Below, piece by piece: positions 11,701-22,519 of a stretch of 64,000 nt of DNA (its first letter is position 1; each line of letters opens with the position of its first letter). The DNA comes from Triplophysa rosa (taxonomy: Eukaryota; Chordata; Actinopteri; Cypriniformes; Nemacheilidae). The notes under the pieces were generated by a model. That model was not told the DNA's origin, did no database searches, and saw only the letters and a list, made by a program, of their open reading frames with translations. A program made the translations under genes and the position numbers. The stretch is from assembly GCF_024868665.1 (NCBI RefSeq), contig NC_079890.1:9399105-9463104 (forward strand), in the 5' to 3' direction.

Positions 11701-14700
11701 AGTAGTAAGTCGTAGTACGGAGAGAAGGAGGGGCAGTCGTCGTCTAGCTGAAGCAATTGATTGTTCTGTCTTAGAAGTTTTGATAAAATGGAGGACCATG
11801 CGTATTGTGCACAAGAGCCGACAGAGCGTGAATCTCCGTCGTCAAAGAAGCGCAAACGTGATGCTGCCAGACGAATTAGAGACAAACGGCGGCAGAAATC
11901 CAGGATAAACATCGGTGTATCTATTACCAGATGGAAGGCACTGTTGAAAGACAAATGTTTTCAAGGTGATGCTGAAGTTGCCTGTTTTCTGCTAGACTGG
12001 TAAGATAATTCAACATTTTCAATGTTTCCACGTTTTCAATGTTTACCAAACAACTGTTTTGTTGAAACGGTAACGTTAGCATTTTATACAAATGGCCATA
12101 TAACCTCCGAATAATAATGTTTTTCCGTCCCTGCGGTAAGTACTCCGGTTGTTCCTGACTTTACAAAGGGGGAGACAAACGTCTACTAACTTACACCTAA
12201 CTGCCTGTGTCGCAGTGAGATCAAACGCTTTGAACAGCGTTGCTATTTACGATTAGCTAACTTTAGTTACTTCACTACTCTCAGCGTGTACTAGATAGCA
12301 GGCAAGAAATATATCTAATTATAGAATTGTAACAGTAACTTTAACAATAGAATAACATACATGTTAAATGATTAATTACGTTAATATATTGCCTTACCTT
12401 TGTAAAGAAACATCGTTGCTTGTATCACTGCTATCCGCTGTCTCAGTAGACGACATCTTTTTTACTGTTGCGGCCACCGTCGTACTTTGAAAGGGAGATT
12501 CGTTGCAAAACTATAATACAACGCTAGTGGCCACTGATTTTCAAGAACTGCGCCTTTAAGTAACACGAGAGATAACTCCTGCAGTATGCGCAGCACTGTC
12601 CGACAAACCTAATGTTTGAAGCCGTTTGAAACGCAGTAGCACAGGTCTGCGTGTGATCGTGTCCCACGTATCGTAAGGTTTTTTCCTTAAGAAGGAGAGT
12701 AGCTAAAGGAGGAATTTTAACAATTCATGTCACAAGTTCAAATAAAACTATCTGCATTCCGCGCACACACAGTCACAAACAATCGTACTCCAAACATTTT
12801 TCTAAATGAACTTTAAAAAGAAACGAAACAAATGTAATTTGCCATTAAAAACTAATCTAAACTTTTTTAATGGCTGAAAACAGTCTCAAAATGTGCATCA
12901 TGCATTCAAACTGCACAGCCTGCCTGAGTAAACAGCCACAGCACAAACAAAAATACTCCAAACATTTAAATCATTTTATGAAGAAATGAAACGAAAAATT
13001 TATGTTTGAATTATTTTTAAAAATCTGCGTTGTTATTAATAGCCTATAACAAATGTCGCTGTGTGTTTTTGGCTTCATCTTCACTCTCTCGCTTTCTGCT
13101 GACATGACAATGACGTAGTTTAGAGTGGCTTTAATGCACCTTCATTTACACTAATCCTGAGCCGCATCAGAGTCGCCTTTGATACTAGGCTCTGAGGAGG
13201 GTCAGAGCCGGCATATTTTAGATCGGCTTTCATGCGGCATTGCGTCTTTACACAGAAATTTAATCCGCCACAGAGACGCCTTAACTCGCCTGTGTAGAGA
13301 CACCATAAGTGACAGTAATTTAATGCTATGTGTAAAAATATATCGCTTGATAATTGGACGCTTTTAATTATCGGCCGATATATTTTTACAGAGCCAATGT
13401 TTTTACTGCACATTAGCATTTTATTCATAAAAATTGGCAACAGCAATATAGCACTGCCGTATTAAATGAACAGAGACGTGGCCAGCTCTAATGTACAACA
13501 ATAGTCTCTAGTTTAAAGGGGCCAGGCTTTGCAAATGTTTAAATTTTCAGTCCAATAACATGTCTTGTTGCCGTTGATCAAAGAAAATTAAAATCTTCAA
13601 TACAATAAATGACCCCTACAAAAAACATCACTGACACTTTTACCCACTGTAATCAATAACATCTGAAGAGTGGACAGTGGGTTTCTGATCTTAGAGTTTT
13701 TAAAGAACAAACAAACAAAAAAGGCACACCAACCACCAGATAAGAGGAAATTATGCACAATAGAGCTTTAAGACTAGATGGTAAATGATTATAAATGAAT
13801 TCATCTGTATACGGAGTGAAGTGTGGAGCTGTTGGGGGGGGGGTTAATTATAAAAGGAGTTTGTTTGTTTGTTTTATTCATTCTTAACACCATTCCAGCA
13901 TCTCAGGCTATATTCATGGCGAGAAACAGTAAATGTCGTGATCTCAGTCTTGCCGTGGCCTTTTTGTCTTGTGTGAGTGTTTGTTTTGTTTTGTCAAACT
14001 CATGTGGAACCGTCTTGACGGATCTCCACGTGTTTAGTGTCTACGTCACTAGCCCCGCCCCCGTGTCTCCCCTTCAGGCTTTCCCCTCACCGGGTTTCCA
14101 TCACCTCTTCACCTACACTCCTGTAGCTCGTCCCTAATTAGCAGTCCCCCCTGGCTCCTTATTATTATTCACCTGTTGTTCATTCCCCGCTGATTAGGTC
14201 CCCTCTATTTAATCCCTCTTGTTCTCTTGTCTTGTGTCAGACCGTTGCGTGTTAAATGCCAGCTCTGACTGCCACAGTCTTGTTCTGTCTTTGTTACTGC
14301 CTAGTCTTGCTAATTGTGTTTGTAGTGCTCCAGTGCCTTTGCTCTTTGCTACTTTTTCCCCTGTGCCCCTCAGTGTTCTCTGGCGTCTCGGACCTCTGCT
14401 CTCATCACCTCCCGGCACCTCCTCACAAGGGATCACCTTTATCGTCCGGATTCTTCCAGCGGGTAGAGACTGCTCCCCGCTGAGTGTCTGATAGAGTCAA
14501 GATTTCCGGTCCGGATTCTAATACTGCTTCTTACCGTGAGTACCGCTGGGTCGAGCTCTCTCCCCACGGGCTCACGAGGTACCTGTGGCTAGTGACTCTG
14601 GTGATCTGCTGTGGACAAATTTTGCTCAATAAAGACCTTTTTCCCGCATTTGAGTCTCCGAACCTCTTGTTCCTCTCCGAGTCATGACAGAACGGTCTGA

Positions 14701-17700
14701 CCACACTGGAGATTCAGTGGGGATGGACCCCTTCCGCAATGCTGTACAACAACAGGGGGTCGCCCTCGGACAGCAGCTCACAAGGCTGAACGCCACCACA
14801 CAGGAAGTGGGAAATCTTGCGGGTCAAGTCACGGATCTTACAGACCTGGTCACCGAGCTGCGCAGAGAACTCGCTGCGAGTCGAATTTCTTCCAGCTCGT
14901 CTCGTGGACATCTGTCTGAGTCTGAGCCTCATGTCAATAGCCCCCTGCCTTACAGCGGAGACCCCAATGCCTGCCGTCCTTTCCTCGCCCAGTGTGCTCT
15001 GGTGTTTTCCCTTCAGCCACGCCGCTATGCCACCGAAGAGGCAAGGGTGGCGTTTGTTTTAACCCTGCTGACGGGTCGGGCACGAGAGTGGGGAACAGCT
15101 GTATGGGAGTCTCAAGCACCCTTTTGCCACTCGTTCACAGATTTCCGGGCCGAAATGATCAGCTCTCAAGCCTGATCCAAGGTCGTAACTCTATCACGGA
15201 TTATTCCATCAAGTTTCAGACGCTGGCGGCCGCCTGCAACTGGAACGAGGGAGCGCTACGCGCTCGATTTCTCAACGGGGTGAATGCGTCCATTGCTGAC
15301 GAGATCGAGACTCGTTTGAACAGCCGCCAATGCCGGCAGCCTTCAGCCACCTCTTGGCGAGTTCGAGACGCCCACACCTCCCCTAAAGTCACCGGAGCTA
15401 GCCCCGAGGAGGAGCCCATGCAACTGGGCCGCTCTCGCTTGACACCTTTACAGAAACAGCAGCGCCTTCTCGGAGGACTCTGCTTCTATTGCGGGAGGGA
15501 TGGGCACCAAGTCATCCAGTGTCCGTTAAAAGGCTCCGCCCACCCGTAGAGCGGAGAGTCCGGGTGGGCGCTATTCCTATTTCCTCTCCTGTTTCCCGTT
15601 CCTCACTGCCGTTCCGGATCCTGTTCGATGGCCGGAGTCACACCGGCAAGGCTCTTCTTGACTCGGATGCCGAAGGGAGTTTCCTCGATGCCACCACCGC
15701 AGCCCGGTGGAAGATTCCGGTCAAGCTCCTCGACAGACCCATCTCGGTCCAGACGCTAGCGGCCTTCCCTTTGCCACCATAACTCACGTCATCCCTCACG
15801 TAATACTTTTTCTTTCGGGTAATCATTGTGAGTGCATTGAGCTGTACATCCTCGATTCCCCCAATAACCCCCTCATTTTAGGGCATCCTTGGTTGTCTCA
15901 GCACAATCCTCACATTGATTGGGTTAAAGTTCTGTGGTGGCCTGGAGCCCATCTTGTCCCACGTCTTGTCTTGGTTCTGCTCCGTCTCTTGTCTCTGTGT
16001 CTTCTGTGTTTCAGGTCAGGGCCGCCGATTTGGCTGGGGTCCCGGAGGAGTACCACGATCTTCGCACCGTCTTCAGCAAGTCGCGAGCCACCTCTCTCCC
16101 TCCGCATCGCCCCTACGACTGCTCCATAGACCTTCTCCCAGGCACTTCTCCGCCTAGGGGGCGCCTCTACTCACTGTCCGCCCCGGAGAGAGAGGCCATG
16201 GACAAGTATATTCAAGAATGCTTACCGGCTGGGCTCGTTCGCCATTCCTCCTCCCCGGCCGGTGCAGGGTTCTTCTTCGTCCAGAAGAAGGATGGCTCCC
16301 TGCATCCCTGTATCGATTATCGAGGTTTGAATGAGATTACGGTTAAGAATAAGTACCCCCTACCTCTCATGTCTACTGCCTTCGAACTCTTGCAGGGAGC
16401 CCAGGTCTTTACTAAACTAGACCTTTGCAATGCCTATCACCTGGTCCGCATCCGGGAGGGGGACGAGTGGAAGACAGCGTTTAATACACCTTCGGGACAC
16501 TAGGAGTATTTGGTACTCCCGTTCGGTTTGACCAATGCTCCTGCCGTCTTCCAGGGCCTCATAAATGCCGTGTTGGGGGACATGATTAATCGATTTGTCT
16601 TTGTGTACCTGGATGATATTCTGATTTTTTCCCCCTCTCTCCAGGAACACACCCGACATGTCAGGGAGGTCCTCCAGCGTTTATTAGAGAATCAACTTTT
16701 TGTTAAAGCGGAGAAGTGCAAATTCCATGCTGTCACTGTTTCGTTCCTTGGTCACATAATTTCACCCAGAGGCATCAACCCCGATCCCGCCAAGATCAGA
16801 GCCGTCGCCGAATGGCCTGTCCCCGACTCTCGTAAAGCCCTTCAGTGGTTCCTGGGTTTCGACAACTTTTACCGGCGATTCAGCCGGGGTTTCGGCCAGA
16901 TAGCCGTACCGCTCACTGCATTGACCTCCACTAAGGTCTCGTTCAGATGGAATTCCCAAGCTCAGGTAGCCTTTGATGATCTCAAGTCTCGTTTTGTCTC
17001 TGCTCCTGTGCTTTGTTTTCCAGAACCCGAGCAACAATTCATTGTCGAGGTCGATGCATCCGACGTTGGGGTAGGCGCGGTTCTGTCTCAGCGTTCTAAT
17101 CATGATGGGAAGGTGCATCCTTGCGCCTTCTACTCCCATCACCTCAACCCTGCCGAACGGAACTATGACATAGGTAACCGAGAGTTGTTGGCGGTCCGCC
17201 TGGCTTTGGGTGAGTGGCGTCACTGGCTGGAGGGGTCAGCGCAGCCTTTCTTGGTCTGGACGGATCATAAAAACCTTGAGTATATCCGTTCAGCCATAGA
17301 GACTAAACTCACGCCAAGCCCGCTGGGCACTCTTTTTCAGTCGGTTTAACTTCACCCTCTCGTACCGGCCGGGGTCTAAGAACGTCAAGATCGATGCTCT
17401 CTCTCGTCTCTTTGAGATCCCCGGAGGGGAGCCTCCGACCAGACCCATCCTTCCCAAGGGGATGGTGGTCGGGGCTGCTATCTGGGATCTCGAGAGATGA
17501 GTTGAGCAGGCCGGTCGAGGGGTGCAAGTCCCGAGAGAGTGTCCAGAGGGCAGGTTGTTTGTCTCGGTTGCGCTGCACCCCGAAGTCCTGCGGTGGAGCC
17601 ATTCCTCCAAGTTAGTCGGCCATCCAGGTAACCGGGGAACCCTGGCGTCCGTCTGCCAGTGGTTTTGGTGGCCTTCTTTGAATGCTGATGTTAAACAGTT

Positions 17701-20700
17701 TGTGTTGGCTTTCCCAGTTTGCGCCCAATGTAAATCATCCCACCGCCCTCCCACTGGTCTGCTTCGCCCTCTCCCCATCCCCTCTCGCCCTTGGTCTCAT
17801 ATTGCCTTAGACTTTGTCACTGGCCTTCCTCCCTCTGGCGGCAACACCGTCATTCTTACGGTGGTGGACCGTTTCTCCAAAGCGGTCCATTTTATTCCCC
17901 TACCCAAGCTCCCCTCCGCCCGGGAGACCTCTCAACTGGTGGTGGACCACGTCTTTCGCCTACATGGTTTGCCCACTGACGTCATGTCCGATAGGGGTCC
18001 TCAGTTCACCTCCCGGTTCTGGAAAGAGTTCTGCAGACAGATCGGGCCTCTACGAGTCTGTCTTCCGGTTTCCACCCTCAGACCAATGAGCAGTGTGAGC
18101 GAGCCAACCAGGATCTTGAATGCAAACTCCGCTGTTTAACATCACAGAATCCCAGTTCCTGGAGCCAACAGCTTTCCTGGATTGAATACGCCCACAACTC
18201 CCTTCCGGTATCCTCCTTAGGTATGTCCCCTTTTGAATGTTCTGTGGGTTACCAACCTCCCTTGTTTCTCTCTCAGGAACTCGATGCTGCGGTTCCTTCT
18301 GCTCTGGCCTTCGTTCAGCGTTGTCGCCGCACCTGGACGAGGGCCAGAAAGGTTCTGGCCTGAACCTCCCAGAAGACCAAAGCAGCAGCCGATCATGACC
18401 GGTCTTCTCCTCCGGCCTACCTGTGTGGTCAACTGGTATGGTTATCTACCATGGACCTGCCTCTCCGGGTGCCCTCTCGCAAGTTGGCTCCGAGGTTCAT
18501 TGGACCATTCTGCATCACCAAGGTGGTTAACCCGGTGGCCGTCCGGCTCAAGCTTCCCCTGGGTTTTTTGGTTTTGTCTTTATTATTTATTAAACATCTT
18601 GTTAACCCCTTACCCACTGTCTGCACCTGGGTTCTCTGTCCTTGTGTCTCACCACCCACACGTTTCATGTCACTTAACTATTCAGAGAAAATGCATGTTT
18701 AGGAAAACTTTCATTATTACTATTTTTTTGCAAAAATAATATAAAACACCAATAAAATCCTTATTTTTTACATTTTAAACAAACGCTGTATCTTAAAATC
18801 TGTCATATAATCTATAATTTACACTGATAAACACACATTACTTATTTTAGCCACGTTATGGCTATATGTGATTACTTTCATGCTCGTAATATTATAATTC
18901 AATTTCAACACTTTAGCCTGTATGTCACAGACAGGGTCACAAATGTACTGTAACTATGGCAATTGGAGAAAAAATGAAATCAACAAATGTTATATTTTAT
19001 CTTATTTCAAGTAGAACTGCTTAGAGCTAGGCAAACAGCTGTTTTCCTTGAGATGCTTTTTAAAGAGTATTGAAGATGTTCCCATCTATTCTGGAATATT
19101 ATTGCCTTTTTTCTCTTTATTATTTATAAAGAAAATTGTAAATAAAATTGTAGTATTCTGAAATTAAGTTGAAATACCGTAAATTGAATCAATAATATTT
19201 TTGTGATACATTTCAGAAACTGACCCTAAACTTTGTTGAGGAGCATAAAGGATTTTTTTATGTTTGAAAAAATTAGGATGCTGTAAATAAAAGGAAATAA
19301 ATTAACATTACATAAGTTGTTTGTGTCACAAATTAAGACTTGTCATCGTCTGATATTAGATTTTGTATGACACATTTTCTCATGCACTGTGTACCTTTCT
19401 CTCTGGATGCTTGTGTGGAGAGGATCATGCGGGATTTAAGAATCTTCCGAATTTTTGAGGGAACCAATGACATCCTGCGGCTTTTCGTAGCGCTTAACGG
19501 CTTCCAGGTATTGCAGGAATGCAAACATTGCTGAGAATATAACTGGCTGTTTTACAGCTTCCTGTGCTGCAAAACCACCTAAAGCTGACAGCACGTGTGG
19601 TTGTTGACATCTGGCACTGCTAAAAATTGGTCTTGGTGATTTCCAATGCATAAGAGCTGAATAAGCGAGAAATGGTGTTGAATTTGACTTCTATTTGCAA
19701 ATGTGTTCTTTTTGTTAGAATGCAGGCAATCAGCTGAAGAGCTTGCAGAAAGCATGAAGAACCCTCTTGGTAATGCTGCAATGTTGGCGGGTGAAATGAC
19801 CAAGCGTGCTAGGAGGTTAGATGCTGGGGCATATCGTCACACCCTTAAAATAATTTTGCAGCATTTCTTCCTTTTGCAGCATCATGTATTCAAGTAAACC
19901 TCTGATCTTTATCTCTGTGTCTTTCTGTTTCTTTCTGTCTCTTGCAGGAAGACAGTCATGGGGACAGGGTTGACTCTGCAGGGAAAAGTTAATCCAGAGC
20001 TTAATCACAGTGGAGAATTGGTAAGAACTAATTAAAATTGCAGTTCCTGCACAGTGTTCAAGCAAAACTAGAAGACCAGTGACATATACGGTTCCAAAGT
20101 TTAATTTAAGATGTAGACTGCTGGTCTAATGTTTGCTCCTAATTTTCCCTTAAAGACTGTTAAAGCCATTGAGCAGTTTGGAGCTGTTATTGAAGAACTT
20201 CTTCTCAAACCTGGAAAGAGAATTATTGGTGAGTGATGGGAATGCAATTTGCTTTTAGATCTTGTTGGGCCATCCAAATGAAAGTGTTGGTTGAATTATT
20301 TCTTACTGATTACGGATTCTGCATGTTTGTTACAGATGAACAGTTTGTTCTGAAGCGAGTTGCAGACTGTGCCATTGATCTGTACGCCATGGTTGTGGTT
20401 TTGTCCAGGTAAGTTGCTCAAAACATCATGTATACTTGAGTGTAGTCTTTTTTCTGTTGGGCCAGTAAGAAAGTTCTACCTCCCACCAGAATACCTTACA
20501 TTCTAAAACTCTAAAAAGAGCACAATCTGTGTTATTTCTGGGACAACACATTTTGTGTTACTTTTAACACAACCTGTGCTGTCCCTTTTATTTGTTTAAC
20601 GCAACATAAAATGACACGTACTGTGGTAAATAGTATAACACAAACAATGTGTTAAATATTTTTAAAGTTTAGAAACCACCCAGCATCCTAGTGGTATAGC

Positions 20701-22519
20701 TCTGGTACAATTAGCAATGCTCTGGCAAGTTACCCACAACACCCTAGCATCATGACAGCCTTTGCCCAGGCAAGCACCACTCAGAACAAAAACTCTAGGC
20801 TATTGATACTTTTTGTTAAAGTGTAATATTGTTGGCAACATTGCCCCTTTTTGCATGAAGTATATTAGTAGCAGTCAAACATTTGAAAACACTTAAAACT
20901 CTTTTAATTTGAAATGTATAATTAAATGCATTACACTACTAGCATTTGTGGTTAGAAACGCATCAAATATTTTAATTTCCTTAAAAAACCCTAAATGTAA
21001 TGCTCATTGTAACCTAGGGAGGCCACCATTTTCTTTTTCAATGACGACATCTGGTTGCACGAACAGGCAGCCAAACTGAACACAGACTACACAGTATTAC
21101 TGTAGATATAAGGTGCTTGTAAGATAAAAACATATAAAAACAATGTTAAAATAATAAAAAGGAAAATGAAGATGCTAGTTGATCTATTTTAATAATAAAT
21201 TGGTCAGAAACAATACAAACATACATATTAATAACCAAAAATCATTGCAAATTTAATATATACAATATATTTTTAGCTATTATAAAATGCATTCTATCCA
21301 GATTTTGACTGTTTGATGTTGATACTGTCTTCTCTCTCTGTCGGTCTTTAGCTGATGGAGGCTGACATTCGCGTCAATAATACAGAATAAATAACCAAAC
21401 CGCAAGCATCTTGCGACTGTGTTTATCAGTATATTCTCGTTATGTATATTCTCGTAATGTGTAAAATATACGATAATAGTGGATGTTACTGTCTTAAATA
21501 GTCTTCACTGTCTTGAAGACGGAGGTTTAAAGCTATGATTTAATGCATGTTTACCTTGAACAGAGACGCTACTGAACGCATTCTTCTTTTATGGCAGGCA
21601 GGCTGGCTTGTGTCAAGAGGACATACCGCCACCTACTTTCCCTGTATATACTGTATCTTATCTTATGTTTGACGTCTCATATTTTACTGATAAGATCTAT
21701 GGAAAACGTGTGTGCCGTAGCGTTAAGAGAACAGGTTTAGGTTGCAAGTGCAACTATTTGACGTCAAGTATAAGTATTTTGACGAAAAAAGGGCGGCCTC
21801 GGAGTTTAAATAGTTTTTCAAAGTTTATGAATACTATGACAGTTACGCTGTTTTTCATTTCACATTTATAAAGTCAATGCCATTGTTGATATATTAAGTC
21901 ATACACCTCTCTGTACCCAGGGATCCCTTTCAGATAAAATTATCATTTTTGTTTCACTCTGTGAACTAACAATATTTCCCCCAAATTTCAAATAAAAAGA
22001 TTTTTCTATTTAATTTTTTCTCAAATACTGCAAAGAAAACAAGTTTGACTTTATGTCACTCCTGAGGTTTGATTTTGCTGAAATTCAACAGAAACTGGAC
22101 TGGAATGGACACAACACATCTATAAATGCAGATTAAATAAAAATTTGGAATGGTCTCTTAAATTATTCCATGGCTGGATTCGTATATTTAGTATATGTGT
22201 CTAAACGTAATGTGTGTACTTGTTGTCTTTACAGAGCATCCAGGTCTCTCAGCCTAGGTCACCCTTCTGCTCAGCATGAGAAGTTGCTGTGCGAAACCTG
22301 GTGTACCGAGGTCAGTGTCTCCCCATCTGTTCCACTCCTTATGCCAACTTAAAATCTTCAACCACATTTTTTGTTCTTTAGGCCCATCAGAGAGTCATGG
22401 AGGACGTCAAGTTCCTCAGGTCAGAAACATCCAAGCAGATCTTTAAGAACCTACGAGCTGTTTCTGTTGCTGTGGTGGAAAATGGAGGAGTGGTGTCTCC
22501 TCATCCTTTGGGCTTTTAA
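5750..22519 (+). CDS. acadvl: Very-long-chain acyl-CoA dehydrogenase, last 12 coding exons
   Basis: ACADVL is a mitochondrial inner-membrane FAD enzyme that starts beta-oxidation of long acyl-CoAs. Exons: 5750-5875, 6009-6207, 7193-7297, 9313-9399, 9566-9628, 19406-19507, 19719-19815, 19948-20020, 20156-20228, 20336-20408, 22235-22310 and 22382-22519 (stop TAA). Phases agree at every junction except one. About 404 residues are encoded, roughly the C-terminal 60% of a ~655-aa protein; earlier exons lie upstream. Landmarks are [34 protein letters not shown], the FAD-site region IQIMGGMGF, and [11 protein letters not shown] with the catalytic Glu. The C-terminal helical domain runs from NAGNQLK to PHPLGF, and the wording fits ACADVL better than ACAD9. 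Two lesions exist: a TG acceptor before 19406 and a 1-bp deletion in 19719-19815, so this copy may be a pseudogene or carry sequence errors. Confidence 0.92.
7957..8740. mobile_element. TTAA-flanked MITE, interrupted by a second element
   Basis: Ends are AGGGATAGTTC and, inverted at the right, GAACTATCACT, each flanked by TTAA (7953-7956 and 8741-8744). Subterminal sequence (AATTTTCA and the pair TCAAACCTGTATGAC / GTCATACAGGTTTGA) is also inverted. This is one of the most abundant short repeats in cyprinid genomes (from memory). Between about 8208 and 8620 it is interrupted by another repeat. It lies in an acadvl intron. The four-base TTAA target points to the Kolobok or piggyBac superfamily. 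Confidence 0.75.
8208..8620. mobile_element. Short copy of a second DNA repeat, nested in the MITE
   Basis: Begins near CTAGCATTTGT and ends near CCAAAAAATGGTGGCC. Contains an inverted pair: CACCATTTTCTTTTTCGATG near 8293 and AAAAAATGGTGGCC near 8600. A second, longer copy with the same landmarks (GGAAAACGTGTGTGC, GGTTGCAAGTGCAAC) lies at about 20939-21805, so this copy is an internal deletion derivative. Confidence 0.6.
9629..10664 (+). other. acadvl intron sequence, no feature seen
   Basis: Start of the 9.8 kb intron. Ordinary AT-rich sequence without a recognisable repeat end or coding stretch; the short open frame at 10447-10668 shows no family signature. Confidence 0.5.
11391..12555 (+). 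mobile_element. TTAA-flanked DNA element with two inward-facing first exons, copy 1
   Basis: Ends AGGTACAGTGC and, inverted, AGGCGCAGTTC, flanked by TTAA (11387-11390 and 12556-12559). From the left end an ATG at 11788 opens a frame that runs into a GTAAGA donor at 12001. From the right end, on the minus strand, an ATG near 12459 starts [13 protein letters not shown] and runs into a donor near 12415. The interior between the two half-genes is short and noncoding, so this looks like an internal deletion of a two-gene transposon. A near-identical inverted copy lies at 23079-24226. Confidence 0.7.
11788..12003 (+). pseudogene. First exon of a transposon-encoded basic protein
   Basis: Starts [16 protein letters not shown], then a lysine/arginine-rich stretch ([22 protein letters not shown]), then SITRWKAL and [10 protein letters not shown], where a GTAAGA donor follows. 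The R-x-N-I-G...RW(K/R)xL...(E/D)...FLLD pattern recurs in predicted transposon-associated proteins of fish (memory, unverified). The same exon is preserved with few changes in the second copy (23633-23845, minus), so it was under constraint or the copies are recent. No downstream exon is present here. Function unknown; the basic N-terminal half could bind DNA. Confidence 0.5.
13992..14689 (+). mobile_element. 5' LTR of a Ty3/gypsy retrotransposon
   Basis: Starts TGTCAAACTCATG and ends GAGTCATGACA, so the TG...CA boundary rule holds. It contains a GC-rich promoter-like stretch and CAATAAAG near 14628. The gag open frame starts at or just inside its right edge. The matching 3' LTR is not present in full; see the tail near 18560. 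Confidence 0.7.
14684..15549 (+). pseudogene. Gypsy gag with CCHC zinc knuckle, frameshifted
   Basis: Frame one (14684-15175) encodes a coiled-coil-like N-terminus and the capsid region ([21 protein letters not shown]). A frameshift near 15170 moves the frame to one that reads [17 protein letters not shown], continues to the zinc knuckle [14 protein letters not shown] (C-x2-C-x4-H-x4-C) near 15482, and stops at 15547. Gag packages element RNA. A later Met (MDPFRNAV, 14723) may be the natural start. Confidence 0.75.
15550..18560 (+). pseudogene. Gypsy pol: protease, RT, RNase H, integrase, decayed
   Basis: Order is protease, reverse transcriptase, RNase H, integrase, as in Ty3/gypsy. The protease region near 15655 reads [12 protein letters not shown] where D-S/T-G is expected, so the active-site Gly is replaced by Asp. 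RT shows [16 protein letters not shown], then a TAG at 16501, then [11 protein letters not shown] and [11 protein letters not shown] (YxDD intact). RNase H shows [16 protein letters not shown] and [10 protein letters not shown]. Integrase, in another frame from 17522, shows [26 protein letters not shown] and [13 protein letters not shown]. Several frameshifts make it inactive. It is sense-oriented in an acadvl intron. Confidence 0.85.
18561..18671 (+). repeat. Truncated 3' LTR-like tail of the gypsy element
   Basis: Directly after the integrase C-terminal region comes GTTAACCCCTTACCC and CACCTGGGTTCT, which resemble the end of the other LTR family in this window (GTTAACCCCTTCA..., TTGGGTTCTT) more than the 5' LTR of this element. 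It ends near TTTCATGTCA without a clean boundary. Could be a chimeric or exchanged 3' end. Confidence 0.4.
18680..19405 (+). other. Rest of acadvl intron, no feature seen
   Basis: AT-rich sequence leading to a CT-rich tract just before 19406. No repeat end or coding stretch is recognised. Confidence 0.5.
19406..19507 (+). CDS. acadvl: acadvl exon with catalytic Glu and a TG splice acceptor
   Basis: The exon encodes 34 residues from [12 protein letters not shown] through EGTND to ALNGFQ and ends at a normal CAG|GTATTG donor. It should follow FMK of exon 9566-9628 in phase 0, which places its first codon GAT at 19406. The preceding bases are CTCTCTG, so the intron ends in TG, not AG. The nearest upstream AG (about 19358) would give a different phase, and the AG inside the exon (after GTGGAG) would delete five conserved residues. 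Either a rare GT-TG intron, a mutation, or a sequencing error. Confidence 0.85.
19719..19815 (+). pseudogene. acadvl: acadvl exon with 1-bp frameshifting deletion
   Basis: The first part reads [12 protein letters not shown] in phase with the previous exon and then meets TGA. The rest reads [18 protein letters not shown] only after shifting one base. Both halves match the C-terminal region of ACADVL. The exon is 97 bp, while flanking intron phases (0 in, 2 out) demand 98 bp, which independently supports loss of one base near 19755. As read, the protein would stop about 185 residues early and lose the C-terminal helical domain needed for membrane association and dimer stability. Confidence 0.85.
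20939..21805. mobile_element. Longer copy of the same DNA repeat
   Basis: Shares both ends and the internal landmarks with the copy at 8208-8620 but has about 450 bp more interior, AT-rich and without a recognisable ORF. Inverted sub-ends are GGCCACCATTTTCTTTTTC (about 21021) and GAAAAAAGGGCGGCC (about 21784). It sits in the acadvl intron between 20408 and 22235. Confidence 0.6.

Larger units (their letters stand above)
10667..13493. mobile_element. Composite DNA transposon with GGTCGACCGA end
   Basis: The left end reads TTAGTGGTCGACCGAAAAGG, a terminus seen in many fish DNA elements. The right end near 13470-13492 (GTGGCCAGCTCTAA) is a diverged inverted match. Inverted GCGGCA/TGCCGC-rich subterminal blocks occur near 10860-10945 and 13150-13300. 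A separate TTAA-flanked element occupies 11391-12555 inside it. No transposase is readable outside the nested element. Boundaries on the right are approximate. Confidence 0.45.

Noticed and set aside
11509..11954. Minus-strand frames of 91-101 aa over the TTAA element
   Set aside because: Shadows antisense to the first exon at 11788; the opposite copy shows the same shadow.
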